In this document: piece after piece, positions 43,807 through 54,380 of the stretch | Position numbering within the stretch: the first letter of the stretch is position 1 | How the letters are laid out: every line of letters begins with the position of its first letter | Source: Parietaria judaica | Taxonomy: Eukaryota; Streptophyta; Magnoliopsida; Rosales; Urticaceae | Assembly: GCA_954871525.1 (NCBI GenBank) | Contig: OX940869.1 | Coordinates: forward strand, 13,757,001-13,821,000 | Length of the DNA: 64,000 nucleotides | Reading direction: 5' to 3' | Translations under genes and position numbers: made by a program | Notes under the pieces: generated by a model | The model's database searches: none | What the model was told of the DNA's origin: nothing | The model's input: only the letters and a program-made list of their open reading frames with translations

Positions 43807-44520
43807 TGTTGAGGTCGAAGATCGGCCTCCGCAGTCACGGAGTTACGGGGGTGTAATTCTGAGTTTAAATACCTTAGAGCTCGGGTCTTTCTGTTAGAAC
43901 TAGATCACGTTAAAAGAGATGAGTGTTCTCAGAAAAACGAGTCGGGTTGTTTGTTGAGTGATTGGGCTTCAAAGAGAAACTATTTTCACGTGTGTATTGA
44001 TGGTGCAAAAAATGTGCGATCCTTTGTAAATGGGCCTTAGCCCTCTATTTATACTTAGCTAAGATATTTGAATCAGTCCTCATAATTGCGTTGTTACAAC
44101 TGTGTTTGATTCCCTCATGATGGCCATAATCACATGGCTGCAATTATGGGCATAACTGTCGTCGTCAATTGGCTGGAGCGTCGCTTGCACCACGCTGATT
44201 GCTTTGATTCTGCCTTCGATCCTTGCTTTTGGAGTCATTCCCCTCGTCGATGATGATGCGCCTCGTCGCTGCTTTCTTCGTCGTTCTTGCGGACTAGTGA
44301 TGATCTTCGTCATTGAGGCATCATCGACGACGATCATCGCAACATGCTTCTCCATTGCATAAATCCTTCGTCGCCTGGTCTGTCATGATCTCCTTTGACT
44401 TGGTTGACTGGGCTTGTGCGGATGTTGGGATTTCGGCCATTGAGGCCCAAATTATTAAACAACAGAGGTAGATTTCGTCGTAACAATATAAATTGTCGTA
44501 GACGAAATCGTACCTTAACA
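43807..44520 (+). repeat. Probable 5' LTR of the Transposase_28 element
   Basis: It begins TGTTGAGG and ends CCTTAACA, so the ends are near inverse. GATTGCCCCC follows, in the place of a primer site, but I do not recognise the tRNA. The second copy is not present. Confidence 0.45.
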
Positions 44521-45115
44521 GATTGCCCCCTATTTTATCAAGTACTGGAAGTAATTGGTAAAATATGAAGCTAAAGTTCGTCTCTTAACAGGCGGGCTCG
44601 TTGTATTGACAGACTGATGGTGAAGAAGTGATGCCTCCCAAACTTCCTTAAGTACGTTGTCGATGGCGATGCTGAGTTCAAAAATAGTTCCGTTGCCCGA
44701 GGTAATCTCAAGCGTCGCAACCCCTTCGAATCCAACTATAGCCTTTACACGTGTCATCCTCTGGGAATTCGCCATGTCTCTTCAATTAACTCGCATCTTT
44801 TTTATTCGGCGCGTGTCAAGCGTGTTCCCTTGACGTCAGCAAACACTCGAGTATTCCTCGTGCATCCCAAATGTCGTTTGATCTGGGCCCTTGATTTGAT
44901 TTTGCGCCTTTCATCCTAATTCGTCGGATTTGCATGTGCTGAGAGTATTTAAACCTTTGATCTTCGTCTTCTTTCCATTTCGTGCCTTCTTCCAAATCTT
45001 TTCCCGATTTCTCTCTGCAAATTTCCTTCAATCTCCTTGATTCCTTCCGAGATTTCCATATTTCTTTCTTCTTCCCTTCTTTGCCTCAAGAACTCGTGCT
45101 ATAAATTCTAGTACA

Positions 45116-47484
45116 ATGTCTTCCTCATCCAACACTATTCTCTCATTCAGATTCCCTCGTTCCCTCATGAAGAGGGAGGATGTCGAAATGATTTCCTCTA
45201 GATACTTTCGCTCTGAGGGGGTGATTTCTCGTGCTCCTGCACTAGATGAACATCCTGACAATGTTGAGGAAGGTTGGACCTGTGTTTATGAAGCTTTCTT
45301 CACTGACGCTAGCCTCTATCTTCCTCCGCCGTGCTCGCTCGTGACATATCTCCATGCACTTCAGCTTCCGTTGGCGCAGGTTGATCCATTCTTCCTTTGC
45401 TTCTTTGTCGGCGTTCTGACGCTGGCGGCCGAGTGCGGGAAAATTCTCAAGCTCGGTGATTTGATGAGGATATTCTCGGTGATTCCATCGCCATATTTTC
45501 GTGAGAAGTTCTCTCTCGCTTTCTGCTCCGGTGACAAACTCCTCTCTGAACTTTCTCGACTGGAGCCTGGGTGGATGGAGCGCTACTTCTTCGTGAAGGT
45601 CGGCAAGCCGGCCTTCGGACCTTTCTTCAAGTTCCTCTCGACGAAGCTTGTCGTTGGGCCCTAGGACTATCCTCTGCTGGCCAATCCTCGGGACTTCAAG
45701 GATCTGTCTGCCCTCCTGCTAATTTGCGAGCATCGAAGCTGGTCACTGATGACTCCGACTCGGACTTTCAAGGCTAATGTATGGGCGATGAGTCTTGTTT
45801 ATGGGCTTGACCCTGACTTGTCTCTTCGTGTCTTCCTTAAATGCGAGCAGAAGACGGCGACAGCTCCTGGAAAAAGAAAAAGAGCAACCTTCACGGATAT
45901 TCGTGATACTCTTTGGTCTCCTTCTCCTCATCGCTAGACTGAAAATGTGGTTTCTCCCATAAATAAGGAAACACCCTCCCTAGTTGACGAACCGGGCATG
46001 AAGAAGAAGGGTGTCGATGCCGACAACGGAAAGTCCATCAGTGCAACCTTAACGCCTCTTCTGGCGACCAGGGAACTTGAAGCTCCCTCCGCATTGGCAT
46101 GTTGCTCGAATAGTCCAGCAACGGAATCCGAGCAGGCTCTTCAGGATAGCAATGCTGCCCAAACTTCGGGTGGTGTTTCGGTCATCGCCTCGTCAACCGA
46201 GCTTCTGGCTGCAACGACCGATGCTGATTATCCCTCTTCTCTTGAGAGGGATAAATTGGAGTTTGTTGCTCAAAATAGCACCAACAGTGAGCGCCTTGTC
46301 GGTATTGAGGTAAGCAATCCTTTTTTGCTTTCCTCTGCCTCTTCCGGCGGCGCTGAGAGATCACTCCTGACGGGGGGTGATCATATTCTTTATGCTTCGT
46401 TCCCCGTCGCCCCAACCATTCCTTCGACGGTTACGACGATAGAGGCGACTGAAGCTTCGACGGGGAACGCCAATAAGGGCAAAGCTATTTAGCGCGATGA
46501 TGCCCTGGCCCAACTACCCATTCCATCACCTCCTGCTCTGGCGATGGGCATTCTTCAGACTGGAACATCTTCGAGGGTTCCTCGCTCGTCTGTCACCTTC
46601 GATAAGAATCTCTTCCACTCTGGATTGGCAAAGTTGCTTGATGATGATGCTCCGACGACCTCCTTTACCGATGAGAAGTGGAGGCGCTTTTTTGCTGAGG
46701 CCTTAAAGGATCTCTCTTTGACAAAGTATTCTGATGACCTCGAACAGGTATACGACGATGAAGATGTCGGCGATGAGGAGTTTTCCTTTTTCGCCGCCGA
46801 CGCCCTTTGAGACATTGCTCGGTTGAACGACCATCTTCTTTGGTTCAAGTGTGTTGCCTCTATCAAGTGTGGCGAGGTTGATTCTCTTAGCTCCCAGGTT
46901 CCGTTTCTTTTCTTCTGTTATTTCTTCTCGTGCTTGGGTGTTGATTCTTATGGTTCTCTGTTTGTTTCTGCTCGAACGGGCTAGGGAAGATTTTCGCACT
47001 GCCTCTCTTCTCGAAAAGGGGCTTCGGAAATAGAACCAAAACTTCCTTGGGGAACTGGCTATGGTGAGGGCCTCTGTGGCAAGGCTGGAAGAAGAGCTTG
47101 CTCAGGACCGCGCTCGGAGTTCCCTGGCTGCTGATTCTTTGTCCGCCAAACTATCTGCAAGCGAGGAATAAGTTCGGGAAAGCGAAGCTAGAGCCGAAGA
47201 GCTTTCTCGTCGTCTTTTCTTGCTTACCGATGAGAATGCTCAGCTGTTGGCTCGGGCTAAAAAGGCTGAATCCACCCTGACTCTTATCGGCGGTGATCAC
47301 GAGGCTAATCAAAGCGAGGCTGCCGCGGAAAGAAGCTCCCGAAGGGAACTCTACTGTGTCAGCCAAGAGTAGCTTGAAAGAGCTGCAGTAAGGTACCAAG
47401 CCCTCGATGCCTCTGTCAATTCCCATCGTCTTCTGGCTGGATGCGAGGATAACATTTCTCTCGCCCAAGGTCTCCTTGCAGGTA
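45116..47484 (+). pseudogene. Transposase_28-like protein with coiled coil, broken
   Basis: ATG 45116 starts a frame with SLYLPPPCSLVTYLHALQLP, typical of the putative gypsy-type transposon domain, about residues 50-170. It is broken at 45662 (TAG), 45935 (TAG), 46490 (TAG) and 46808 (TGA), with the downstream pieces continuing in matching frames. An intron with GT-AG ends is likely at 46898-46984. Downstream comes a coiled-coil-like part (ELAMVRASVARLEEELAQDR) with more stops. The product's role is not known. Several stops sit where Gln (CAG) would be expected, which fits C to T decay. Confidence 0.65.
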
Positions 47485-47485
47485 C

Positions 47486-47828
47486 TGTTGATGTGTGACT
47501 TCATCCCCTCAGAAAACGACAATAACATGGCATACGACATGTCAAGCTCAGCTCACGACACCACAGACAAATGACGTTAATGAGCAAACGACAAGAAGAC
47601 CTATTCTCCGCAGTGCACGATGTGGGGTTCAACTACACTTTGTATTCACCTTGTGATCAAGCAATAAAAACGCTCCCTTATTTATGATATGTATTCCTTA
47701 CTGATTCACTGTCTTCGCTATTTTCACCGAAGTGGATTCACTACGAATAATTGAGATCCACCATCTTTTCATATCGTACCAAAGTGCAATCACTTTGTGA
47801 CAGTTGGTCGTGGTTATTCACATCAACA
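47486..47828 (+). repeat. LTR of the truncated gypsy-type element
   Basis: It is 343 bp and starts and ends with TGTTGATGTG and its inverse. A polyadenylation-like AATAAAAACGC lies in its middle. Confidence 0.7.
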
Positions 47829-47903
47829 GTTTGGCGCCGTCTTTGGTAAAATTATCAATTTATTCCTACACTAAGTTACTTCACTCTGCAAGCTGAAAAT
47901 GCA

Positions 47904-48424
47904 GGCACAGAATCTCGGAATACATCTGATCCCGTTGGAGCAACTCCAACGAACCAGCCTAAGGTCAACCTGGCTCCCCAGCCGCAAGACCCCGCTGTGA
48001 AGGCAATGATGGAGGTCATCCTGAAACAAATCAAAAAGGGAAGTGAGACAAACAAGGAACTCCAGAAGAAGTTGGAAGACTTGAATTCGAACCAATCCCG
48101 GATCGAGGGAACTCTAAAGGAAGTGATGGGCTCAATCCGATCTCAGCACTCTGCCGCGCCTCGCAGAAATACAATCCCAGGGAGAATTCTTAATTTCTCA
48201 GAGGCACAGGACACCCCTGGTTCAGACGAGGTGAGAAACACCGCCTCCGCAAGCACGGCTAACACCACCCTAGTACGGGACCGTGGATGGCCCAACGTCG
48301 GACAAGTACCCCAGGGGACCAACCCTAGGGAAAATCCCAATATTGGCTCAATGCCACCCACGAAAGAAGACGGGATCGCTCAAAGAGATTCCGATTTCCG
48401 AACCCCGGTCAGACAGGACGTGGT
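47904..48424 (+). pseudogene. N-terminal gag fragment
   Basis: The frame reads through KAMMEVILKQIKKG, ELQKKLEDLNSNQ and IEGTLKEVMGSIRS, a coiled-coil-like start typical of Ty3-type gag N-termini, then a Pro/Asn-rich linker. It stops at 48441 in the neighbouring LTR. There is no start fixed by sequence; the fragment has no zinc knuckle. Confidence 0.5.
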
Positions 48425-50863
48425 TGTTGGGGAAAATATTTAATGTCCCCTCCGTCATATCTCGGGATGGGCCCTCGATCCATCGGGGTAACCTTTAAAA
48501 ATTTGTTTTTACACGGAAAGGCCCATTTTACACTTTCCGAAGTTACTTCCTTTTCTAGAATCGAGAACCAAGATAACGAAGATTCGATCGGTTAAGTAAT
48601 TAGTTATTTATTCAAACACGTAATTATTAATTCTAGTCAAGGAAATAAATAAAGCAATAAAATTGTTCTGCATTTATTTACACAATGCATAAGGCCGTAC
48701 CTATTTCTCATGATGACTTCCACTGCGCTTTCTGAATTTGGGCAGAGCTTCCGCCGGTCTTTGAGAATGCGCCTAGGGAGGTTGAGCAGAGCTTCCGCAC
48801 AACTTCTAAAATGACAAGGAAACTCCCAAAGCCTTCCGGGATATTCTCTAGAACTTCCTCGTACACAAAGCGTGGGCTTCATTTGACGGAACTTCGTTTC
48901 TTCTAGCCTAGCCGATTTCTAGAGAGAGAGAGAGAGAATTCGAGAGCTTCTTTTAGAGAGAGAGCTCGAACTTTGCATGTGAGAGTGTTATAGAAATGTG
49001 ATGCTTAAGCCTTGTATTTATAGTAAAAGGCATGCACACATAACTTCCAATTTTAGATAAATCAATTAACCTTAATTAGTGTCAATTACAAATCAATTAA
49101 CCCTAATTAGTGTTAATCATAAATCAATCAAGAATCAATTCCAACCTTCCCATTTAAATAGGAGTTCGAAATTATGATGATTGAAATACCTAAGATTTAA
49201 TTTCATATGATTTAAATATGTATCATGAAAATCAAATACCTACCATATTAGGTAAAATTCGATTTCATCATATTTTAATCAAGGGAATACATTTTCTTTA
49301 ATTAAAATAAATACCAAGAAATCCAATCCCATTCCATGAATAAGTGTTGTCGATTTCTAACATTATTTTTAATCAAAAATTAATTCCAATTAAATCAAAT
49401 TAGGTGACACATGATTTATCAATCTTTTCCTTATTTGTAAATAACCTATCAATTAAATAATGTCGTGAATCAATCAATATTAATTCTCATGCATTATGAA
49501 TCTTTATTTAAAACTTGCAAATCAAGTTCTTATGATTCATGCATAATTAATATTCATGATATGATTCTTATTTATTTAATTTAGATTAATACCATATTTG
49601 AATATGATTAATTAGTATATTAAATTACCATAACATATAAATTTCAATTTCTACTCATGTTCAAAATCGCCAACTTATTGCTTTGTAACCAAGCTTGGTA
49701 ATTTCCATGATTCAAAATCTTACCTTATATGTTTATCATGATAATTAATATAATTAATCTTTAATTAAAATATGATAAGGAAATACCTAGTGGGCTTATC
49801 CACCAAGGCTTGGTCGAATTTCCTCTCTTACTATTAGCTAAGATTAAACCCAATGGACCTAGCCCATTAATTTTATCTTTAAGTAATTCTCATGAATTAA
49901 CATAACCTCTTGTTATGATATATAATTCATATCTTTTTCTCTGTAGATTTTACACATAAAATCATAGAATAAAAAACTCTTAGAATTAAATTTACTACAA
50001 CATTGATGTTGACAATTTATTCCAAGTTTGACTTTTTCCGATCAGCTATTTCTTTGGCAAAACTTTTAGGTACTTTTGCCGCAACATTTTGAAACTTTCC
50101 AAAACTTGACACAAGCTTCAGTTTCAATTGTTCTATCATAAATTAGAATAACAAATATTCTAATTGTACGATTGGTCCTTTACAGAGCTATCCTGGGGAC
50201 CATGGACCCATATCACAGATAAGTCAAGATGATTCCCGGAATTGTCGCTATGTGATATCCATATCTGTGATCGAGCTACCCTTCCCTGTCGACTATTATG
50301 TTCCCAATATAGCGGCTTTAGGAACAGCGTTATGTTGTGTTCTTTATCTAGCAAATCAAAGAACAATCAAGCTAACAGTCAGGGTTCAAGATCACTTCAG
50401 GATTTAGATTAATTACCATTTGACCATCTTTTACGACTTAGTTCAAAGTTGTCAGTGATGGTCTTAGTTAAGCAAGTTTCAGAACTTAGTCAAGTCCTAT
50501 CCAGTATAAAGACACTTTGTACTTAATACACTTAATGGGTATGACACACATATCTATCCAGAATAGGATTTTCTCCATTTAGTCGTATTAATGACTTTAT
50601 CAATTAAGAGGCTCCCACCCGCTTAATTAAGTCATAGATACATTTAAGTTCATTTATTGCATCTATCAATTCTTCCTCACATTGACTCTTGTGTGATGGA
50701 TAGATTACAATTGCATTCCATTATGAAATATGGATTAACATTCGATTATACATAAAGAACTATAAAAAAGATTATCATAATAAGTGTCTTCTTTATTAAG
50801 AGTGACGTCATAAACTTTTACAATGGGTAAATAAAACATTGTTTAAGGGCAATATGCCTAACA
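48425..50863 (-). repeat. 3' LTR of copia element A, 2439 bp
   Basis: On the minus strand it starts TGTTAGGCATATTGCCC and ends TTTTCCCCAACA. The bases GTGGT at 48420-48424 would be one side of the target duplication. Such a long LTR is unusual for copia but the related element B has one of 2.7 kb. Confidence 0.8.
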
Positions 50864-50878
50864 ATCTCCCACTTGCAA
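50864..50878 (-). promoter_or_regulatory. Polypurine tract of copia element A
   Basis: Minus-strand AAGTGGGAGAT stands between the end of the RNase H frame and the LTR start. Confidence 0.7.
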
Positions 50879-52603
50879 TTAAAGTAAATGACTCATATCT
50901 CTAAGACCCATATTTTTCAAATGCCTCCTGAAGACTTTCTCTGGCAATGTCTTGGTAAATGGATCTGCCAGATTGTCCGCTGTTGCTATTTTCATAACCC
51001 TAACATCACCGCGATGTACTATCGCTCTGATGAGATGGTATTTCATTTCTATATGTTTCCCTTTAGAATGGTTCCTTGGCTCTTTAGCGTTAGCCACTGC
51101 TCCACTGTTATCACAGTACAGTATTATAGGTTTGTCTACATCAGGAACTACTCCCAGTTCCATGTAGAGGTTCTTAAGCCAAACTGATTCTTTAGCTGTC
51201 TCACAGGCTGCTACGTACTCAGCTTCCATGGTGGAATCTGCGATACAGGTTTGCTTTACGCTTCTCCAGAATACCGCTCCACCAGTAAGGGTGTACACTG
51301 CACCAGACGTCGACTTTCTCGCGTCCCGGTCAGACATAAAGTCTGAATGAGTGTAGCCTAGTGGATTCATTTCATTACCTGAATACACTAGCATATAGTT
51401 TCTCGTTCTCCGAAGATACTTGAGAATATTCTTCACTGCAGTCCAGTGATCCATACCAGGGTTGGTTTGGTATCTACTTACAACTCCCACTGCGTAGCAG
51501 ATATCTGGTCTAGTACACTGCATAGCGTACATCAAACTGCCAACGGCTGAAGCATAGAGAATGCGCCTCATTGAGTCTTGCTCTTCCGGAGAAGTAGGAC
51601 ATTGTCCTTTATGAAGGACGACTCCATGTCTGGTAGGTAAATTACCTTCCTTAGAGTTTGCCATTGCAAAACGATTAAGCACCTTTTCTATATAGGCCGC
51701 TTGAGATAAGGCTAGAAGCCTGTTGTTGCGATCCCTGAAAAGTTGGATCCCAAGAACATAGCTCGCTTATCCCAAATCTTTTACTTGGAATTGATTTGAT
51801 AGCCAAACTTTTACCTCCGATAACTTCTTCACATCGTTTCCGATTAGAAGTATGTCGTTGACGTATAGAACAAGAAAAAACACTGCTTTTCCATCAACGA
51901 ATTGGTAAACGCAGGCTTCGTTGATGTTTTGTGTGAATCCGAAGGATTTGACAGTCTCGTCGAACCTTAGATTTCAAGATCTAGAAGCTTGCTTCAATCC
52001 GTAAATGGATTTGAGAAGTCTGCAAACTTTGTTCTCTTGACCTTTTTGCACGAACCCTTCTGGTTGAGCCATATAGACTTTTTCGTCAAGATAGCCGTTC
52101 AGGAAGGCGGTTTTGACGTCCATCTGCCATATCTCATAATTGAGACTACAGGCTATGGCGAGGAGTATCCGAACGGTTTTAAGCATAGCGACAGGAGAGA
52201 AGGTTTCCTCAAAATATATGCTTTCTCTCTGGGTGAAACCCTTTGCCACCAATCTAGCTTTAATGGTTTGAACCTTTCCGTCTCCTCCTCTCTTTCTCTT
52301 ATAGACCCATTTATTGCCGATGGCTCTAAAACCTTCTGGCAGGTCTACAAGTTCCCAGACTTGGTTGGAATCCATTGATTCCATCTCTTGGTTCATGGCT
52401 TCCTGCCATTCCCCTTTATCAGAATCCATCATAGCTTCCATATAGGATGATGGGTCATAAACACTGTCATCACTAACAGCTAGGTTGAGTTCCAGTCGGT
52501 GCTCGTAGCGTTCAATTTGTCTTTTGAACCTCCCACTACGTCTGAGTACCCCGGAGTTCTGATTTGGGACTGTGGTTTCTACACTCTCTTCATCAACAGT
52601 CAC
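50879..52603 (-). pseudogene. copia element A reverse transcriptase and RNase H (broken)
   Basis: From 52603 the frame gives [25 protein letters not shown] and MDVKTAFLNGYLDEKVYMAQPEG of reverse transcriptase, and stops at 51974 in a TGA where a Trp is expected. After a stretch with further breaks (VLYVNDILLIGND lies near 51835), the frame at 50879-51682 carries RNase H: SDFMSDRDARKSTSGAVYTL, STMEAEYVAAC, YCDNSGAV and the end MGLRDMSHLL. In the catalytic YVDD box the sequence reads YVND. Decayed. Confidence 0.82.
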
Positions 52604-53294
52604 CGTTGCTGATTGTGGTGACTTTCGTCATAAGACTTTTATATTCGAGTATTATATCTATGTATTAGATCATAATTCTTAATAGGAATTTTAATCAAAA
52701 AGATCAATCTCTTTTTCCTTTTAATTATGATGTTTTGAATGCAGATTGATATAAATTTTTTTTAAAAGGGTGCCTTATTCTTTAAGAAAGAACAAGATAC
52801 TTATACTCATTTCTGGTGATTCTAAATCACAAAGAGTTTTTGAGACTAAGAGAATTCAGATCTTTGATGATCTTATCTGATTAATCTTACAAGTCTCATA
52901 AAAAATTGGTTGTTTTTCTTGTTATTGATATCATCTTGTATGTAACCCAAACAAGTTAGAAAATTTTGATTGAAAACTTTCATCTTAGAACTTGTTTAGT
53001 TACTTATAGATTATCATAACACAATCATTTTGAAACCAATCTTAATATGCCACCTTTTAAACATTTATATGTTAAGGCATTCATAAGTTTAAATAATTTT
53101 TGTTTCTCCGGATAAAAGGAATAATAAAAGAAAAACATCATTATTATTTCATAAAAAAGAATATTTGATAATTTATCCAGAAATAAATACACTTGTCACA
53201 ACATGTGACTTATTCAAACTTAAACAAGAAAACGATAAAACGAAGCCAATGAAATCCAATCACCGCCGCTATCCTTCTCCGAGACGCTCGGGTA
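52604..53294. other. Non-coding stretch in place of gag, protease and integrase in element A
   Basis: AT-rich DNA with no coding continuity. In an intact relative this is where integrase and protease should be, so this is a replacement or deletion-fill. Origin not recognised. Confidence 0.5.
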
Positions 53295-53882
53295 CTAGCT
53301 GCTGTCGCCCTTCTCAAAGGTGCGTTCCTTTGCTGAAAAGGAGATAAGAAGAACATGTTAGTATTTTTAATCTATTGATCATAGATGTAGTCTCTCCAAT
53401 AAAAAAACTAATAGGACTATCTGAAGAGTTTTACCTCTCCAATCCTCCAGGTGATCACGGCAAAGAATATGACCGTACACCCGTCTCTTCTTGTGGCATC
53501 GGAAGCAATTTCCTCCAAGCCCAATTCTCTTTTCCAAACCATATTCAGTTTCCATTAAGTTCTCAGACTCAAACTTTGGCTCAGCTTTAGGCTCGGTCAT
53601 AGCTGCCGTGGCGACTAGGTTAGTCACCTGACGAACCTTTGCCATAAGCCTATCGATTTCATTCATAGAAACCTTCACCAGCGAAGCCCGATATTCCTGA
53701 CCTTTTTCGTGATACTAGTTAAAGTAGTGAGTAAGCATTTTGTACTCGTCATCATACTTTAACCAGTTGCAATCACTGTCAAATATCGTCGGTGGTGGGT
53801 TCTCGGATATCATCTTCGAAGAAGCAGTGTCTTGCTCATCATCACAAGTGACATTGATATAATCAGACATTTTAACTGGCAT
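53295..53882 (-). pseudogene. Two-exon frame with CxxC..H..C motif, 161 codons, one internal stop
   Basis: Exon 1 is 53435-53882 starting MPVKMSDYINVTCDDE; exon 2 is 53295-53332. The intron has GT-AG ends and the joined length is in frame and ends in a natural stop. It contains the pattern NCFRCHKKRRVYGHILCRDH near residue 130, that is CxxC-x8-H-x2-C. An in-frame TAG lies at 53715-53717 (codon 56). The protein is acidic at the start, helical in the middle (SMNEIDRLMAKVRQVTNL). It does not look like copia gag, though element B's frame also begins MPVKMS at the matching point. It could be a captured host gene piece or a very diverged gag. I do not recognise it. Confidence 0.5.
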
Positions 53883-54380
53883 TAATAAATAAGCTTATTA
53901 AACTTTAATATAGGCGAATGTTACATAATTATTATGAAATAGTAATATGATGCAAACATATCAAGCAAAACACATACAAACTTATTTTTACTATTTCGTG
54001 ATAATTCAACCGACTGTACACATCGTTGCCGTCCTTATGGAATGGTCATACGAAGATGACTCAGCGGGATCGACCGTGTAGTTTGGTTAAACTAAGTTTC
54101 AGTCTAAAACTCAATTAATAATCATATTAAGAAATCCAAGAAATCTCTATGAAAATTAACTACCACCATAGGACGGTCAGAAAGGCAAACTTCCTTGCAA
54201 GATTAACCCATTATTTTTGGTTTTCGAACTCGTCGTGAAAGTGCCGTCCTTATGGAACAGACATACGAAGACATCTAGCAGTATCACTTCCACGAACCAT
54301 CCAATCCCCTTATACTTTTGGAGCTTTCACGGTGTCAAAATCTCACACGGGGGCACACCTCTCCTTGTGGACGGCCATAC

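Larger units (their letters stand above)
43807..47485 (+). mobile_element. Decayed LTR element encoding a Transposase_28-type (gypsy-type transposon) protein
   Basis: It has an LTR-like segment (43807-44520), a leader with a TATA-like GAGTATTTAAACC near 44945, then a plus-strand gene from 45116. The right end is cut by another LTR at 47486, and no matching 3' LTR is in the window. The coded protein resembles the plant 'putative gypsy type transposon' family, called from its pattern of conserved residues. No reverse transcriptase follows. Confidence 0.55.
47486..48424 (+). mobile_element. Truncated LTR element: LTR, primer site and N-terminal gag
   Basis: The LTR (47486-47828) has inverse ends TGTTGATGTG and CACATCAACA. 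Directly after it comes GTTTGGCGCCGTCTTTGG, a primer-site word of plant Ty3/gypsy-type elements. A gag-like frame begins around 47900 (see entry). It is cut at 48424, where a copia LTR begins. It was inserted into the tail of the Transposase_28 gene. Confidence 0.7.
48425..54380 (-). mobile_element. Ty1/copia element A, minus strand, long LTRs, interior deleted and interrupted
   Basis: The 3' LTR (in sense, at the left) is 48425-50863, and the polypurine tract is next to it. RNase H and reverse transcriptase follow, then 0.7 kb without pol, a two-exon frame at 53295-53882, and leader DNA to 54380. There copia element B starts with TGTTGG, so the rest (primer site, 5' LTR) must lie past the window. 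The leader at about 53880-54380 matches, on the opposite strand, the leader of element B at about 58440-59010, so the two are relatives. Protease, GAG_preINT and integrase are absent. Confidence 0.8.

Noticed and set aside
45028..45261. Minus-strand gene opposite the Transposase_28 start
   Set aside because: It is a shadow of the leader and the plus-strand frame, with no own start or domain signal.
50888..52378. Plus-strand genes opposite the element A polymerase
   Set aside because: They are shadows of the minus-strand RNase H and reverse transcriptase frames.
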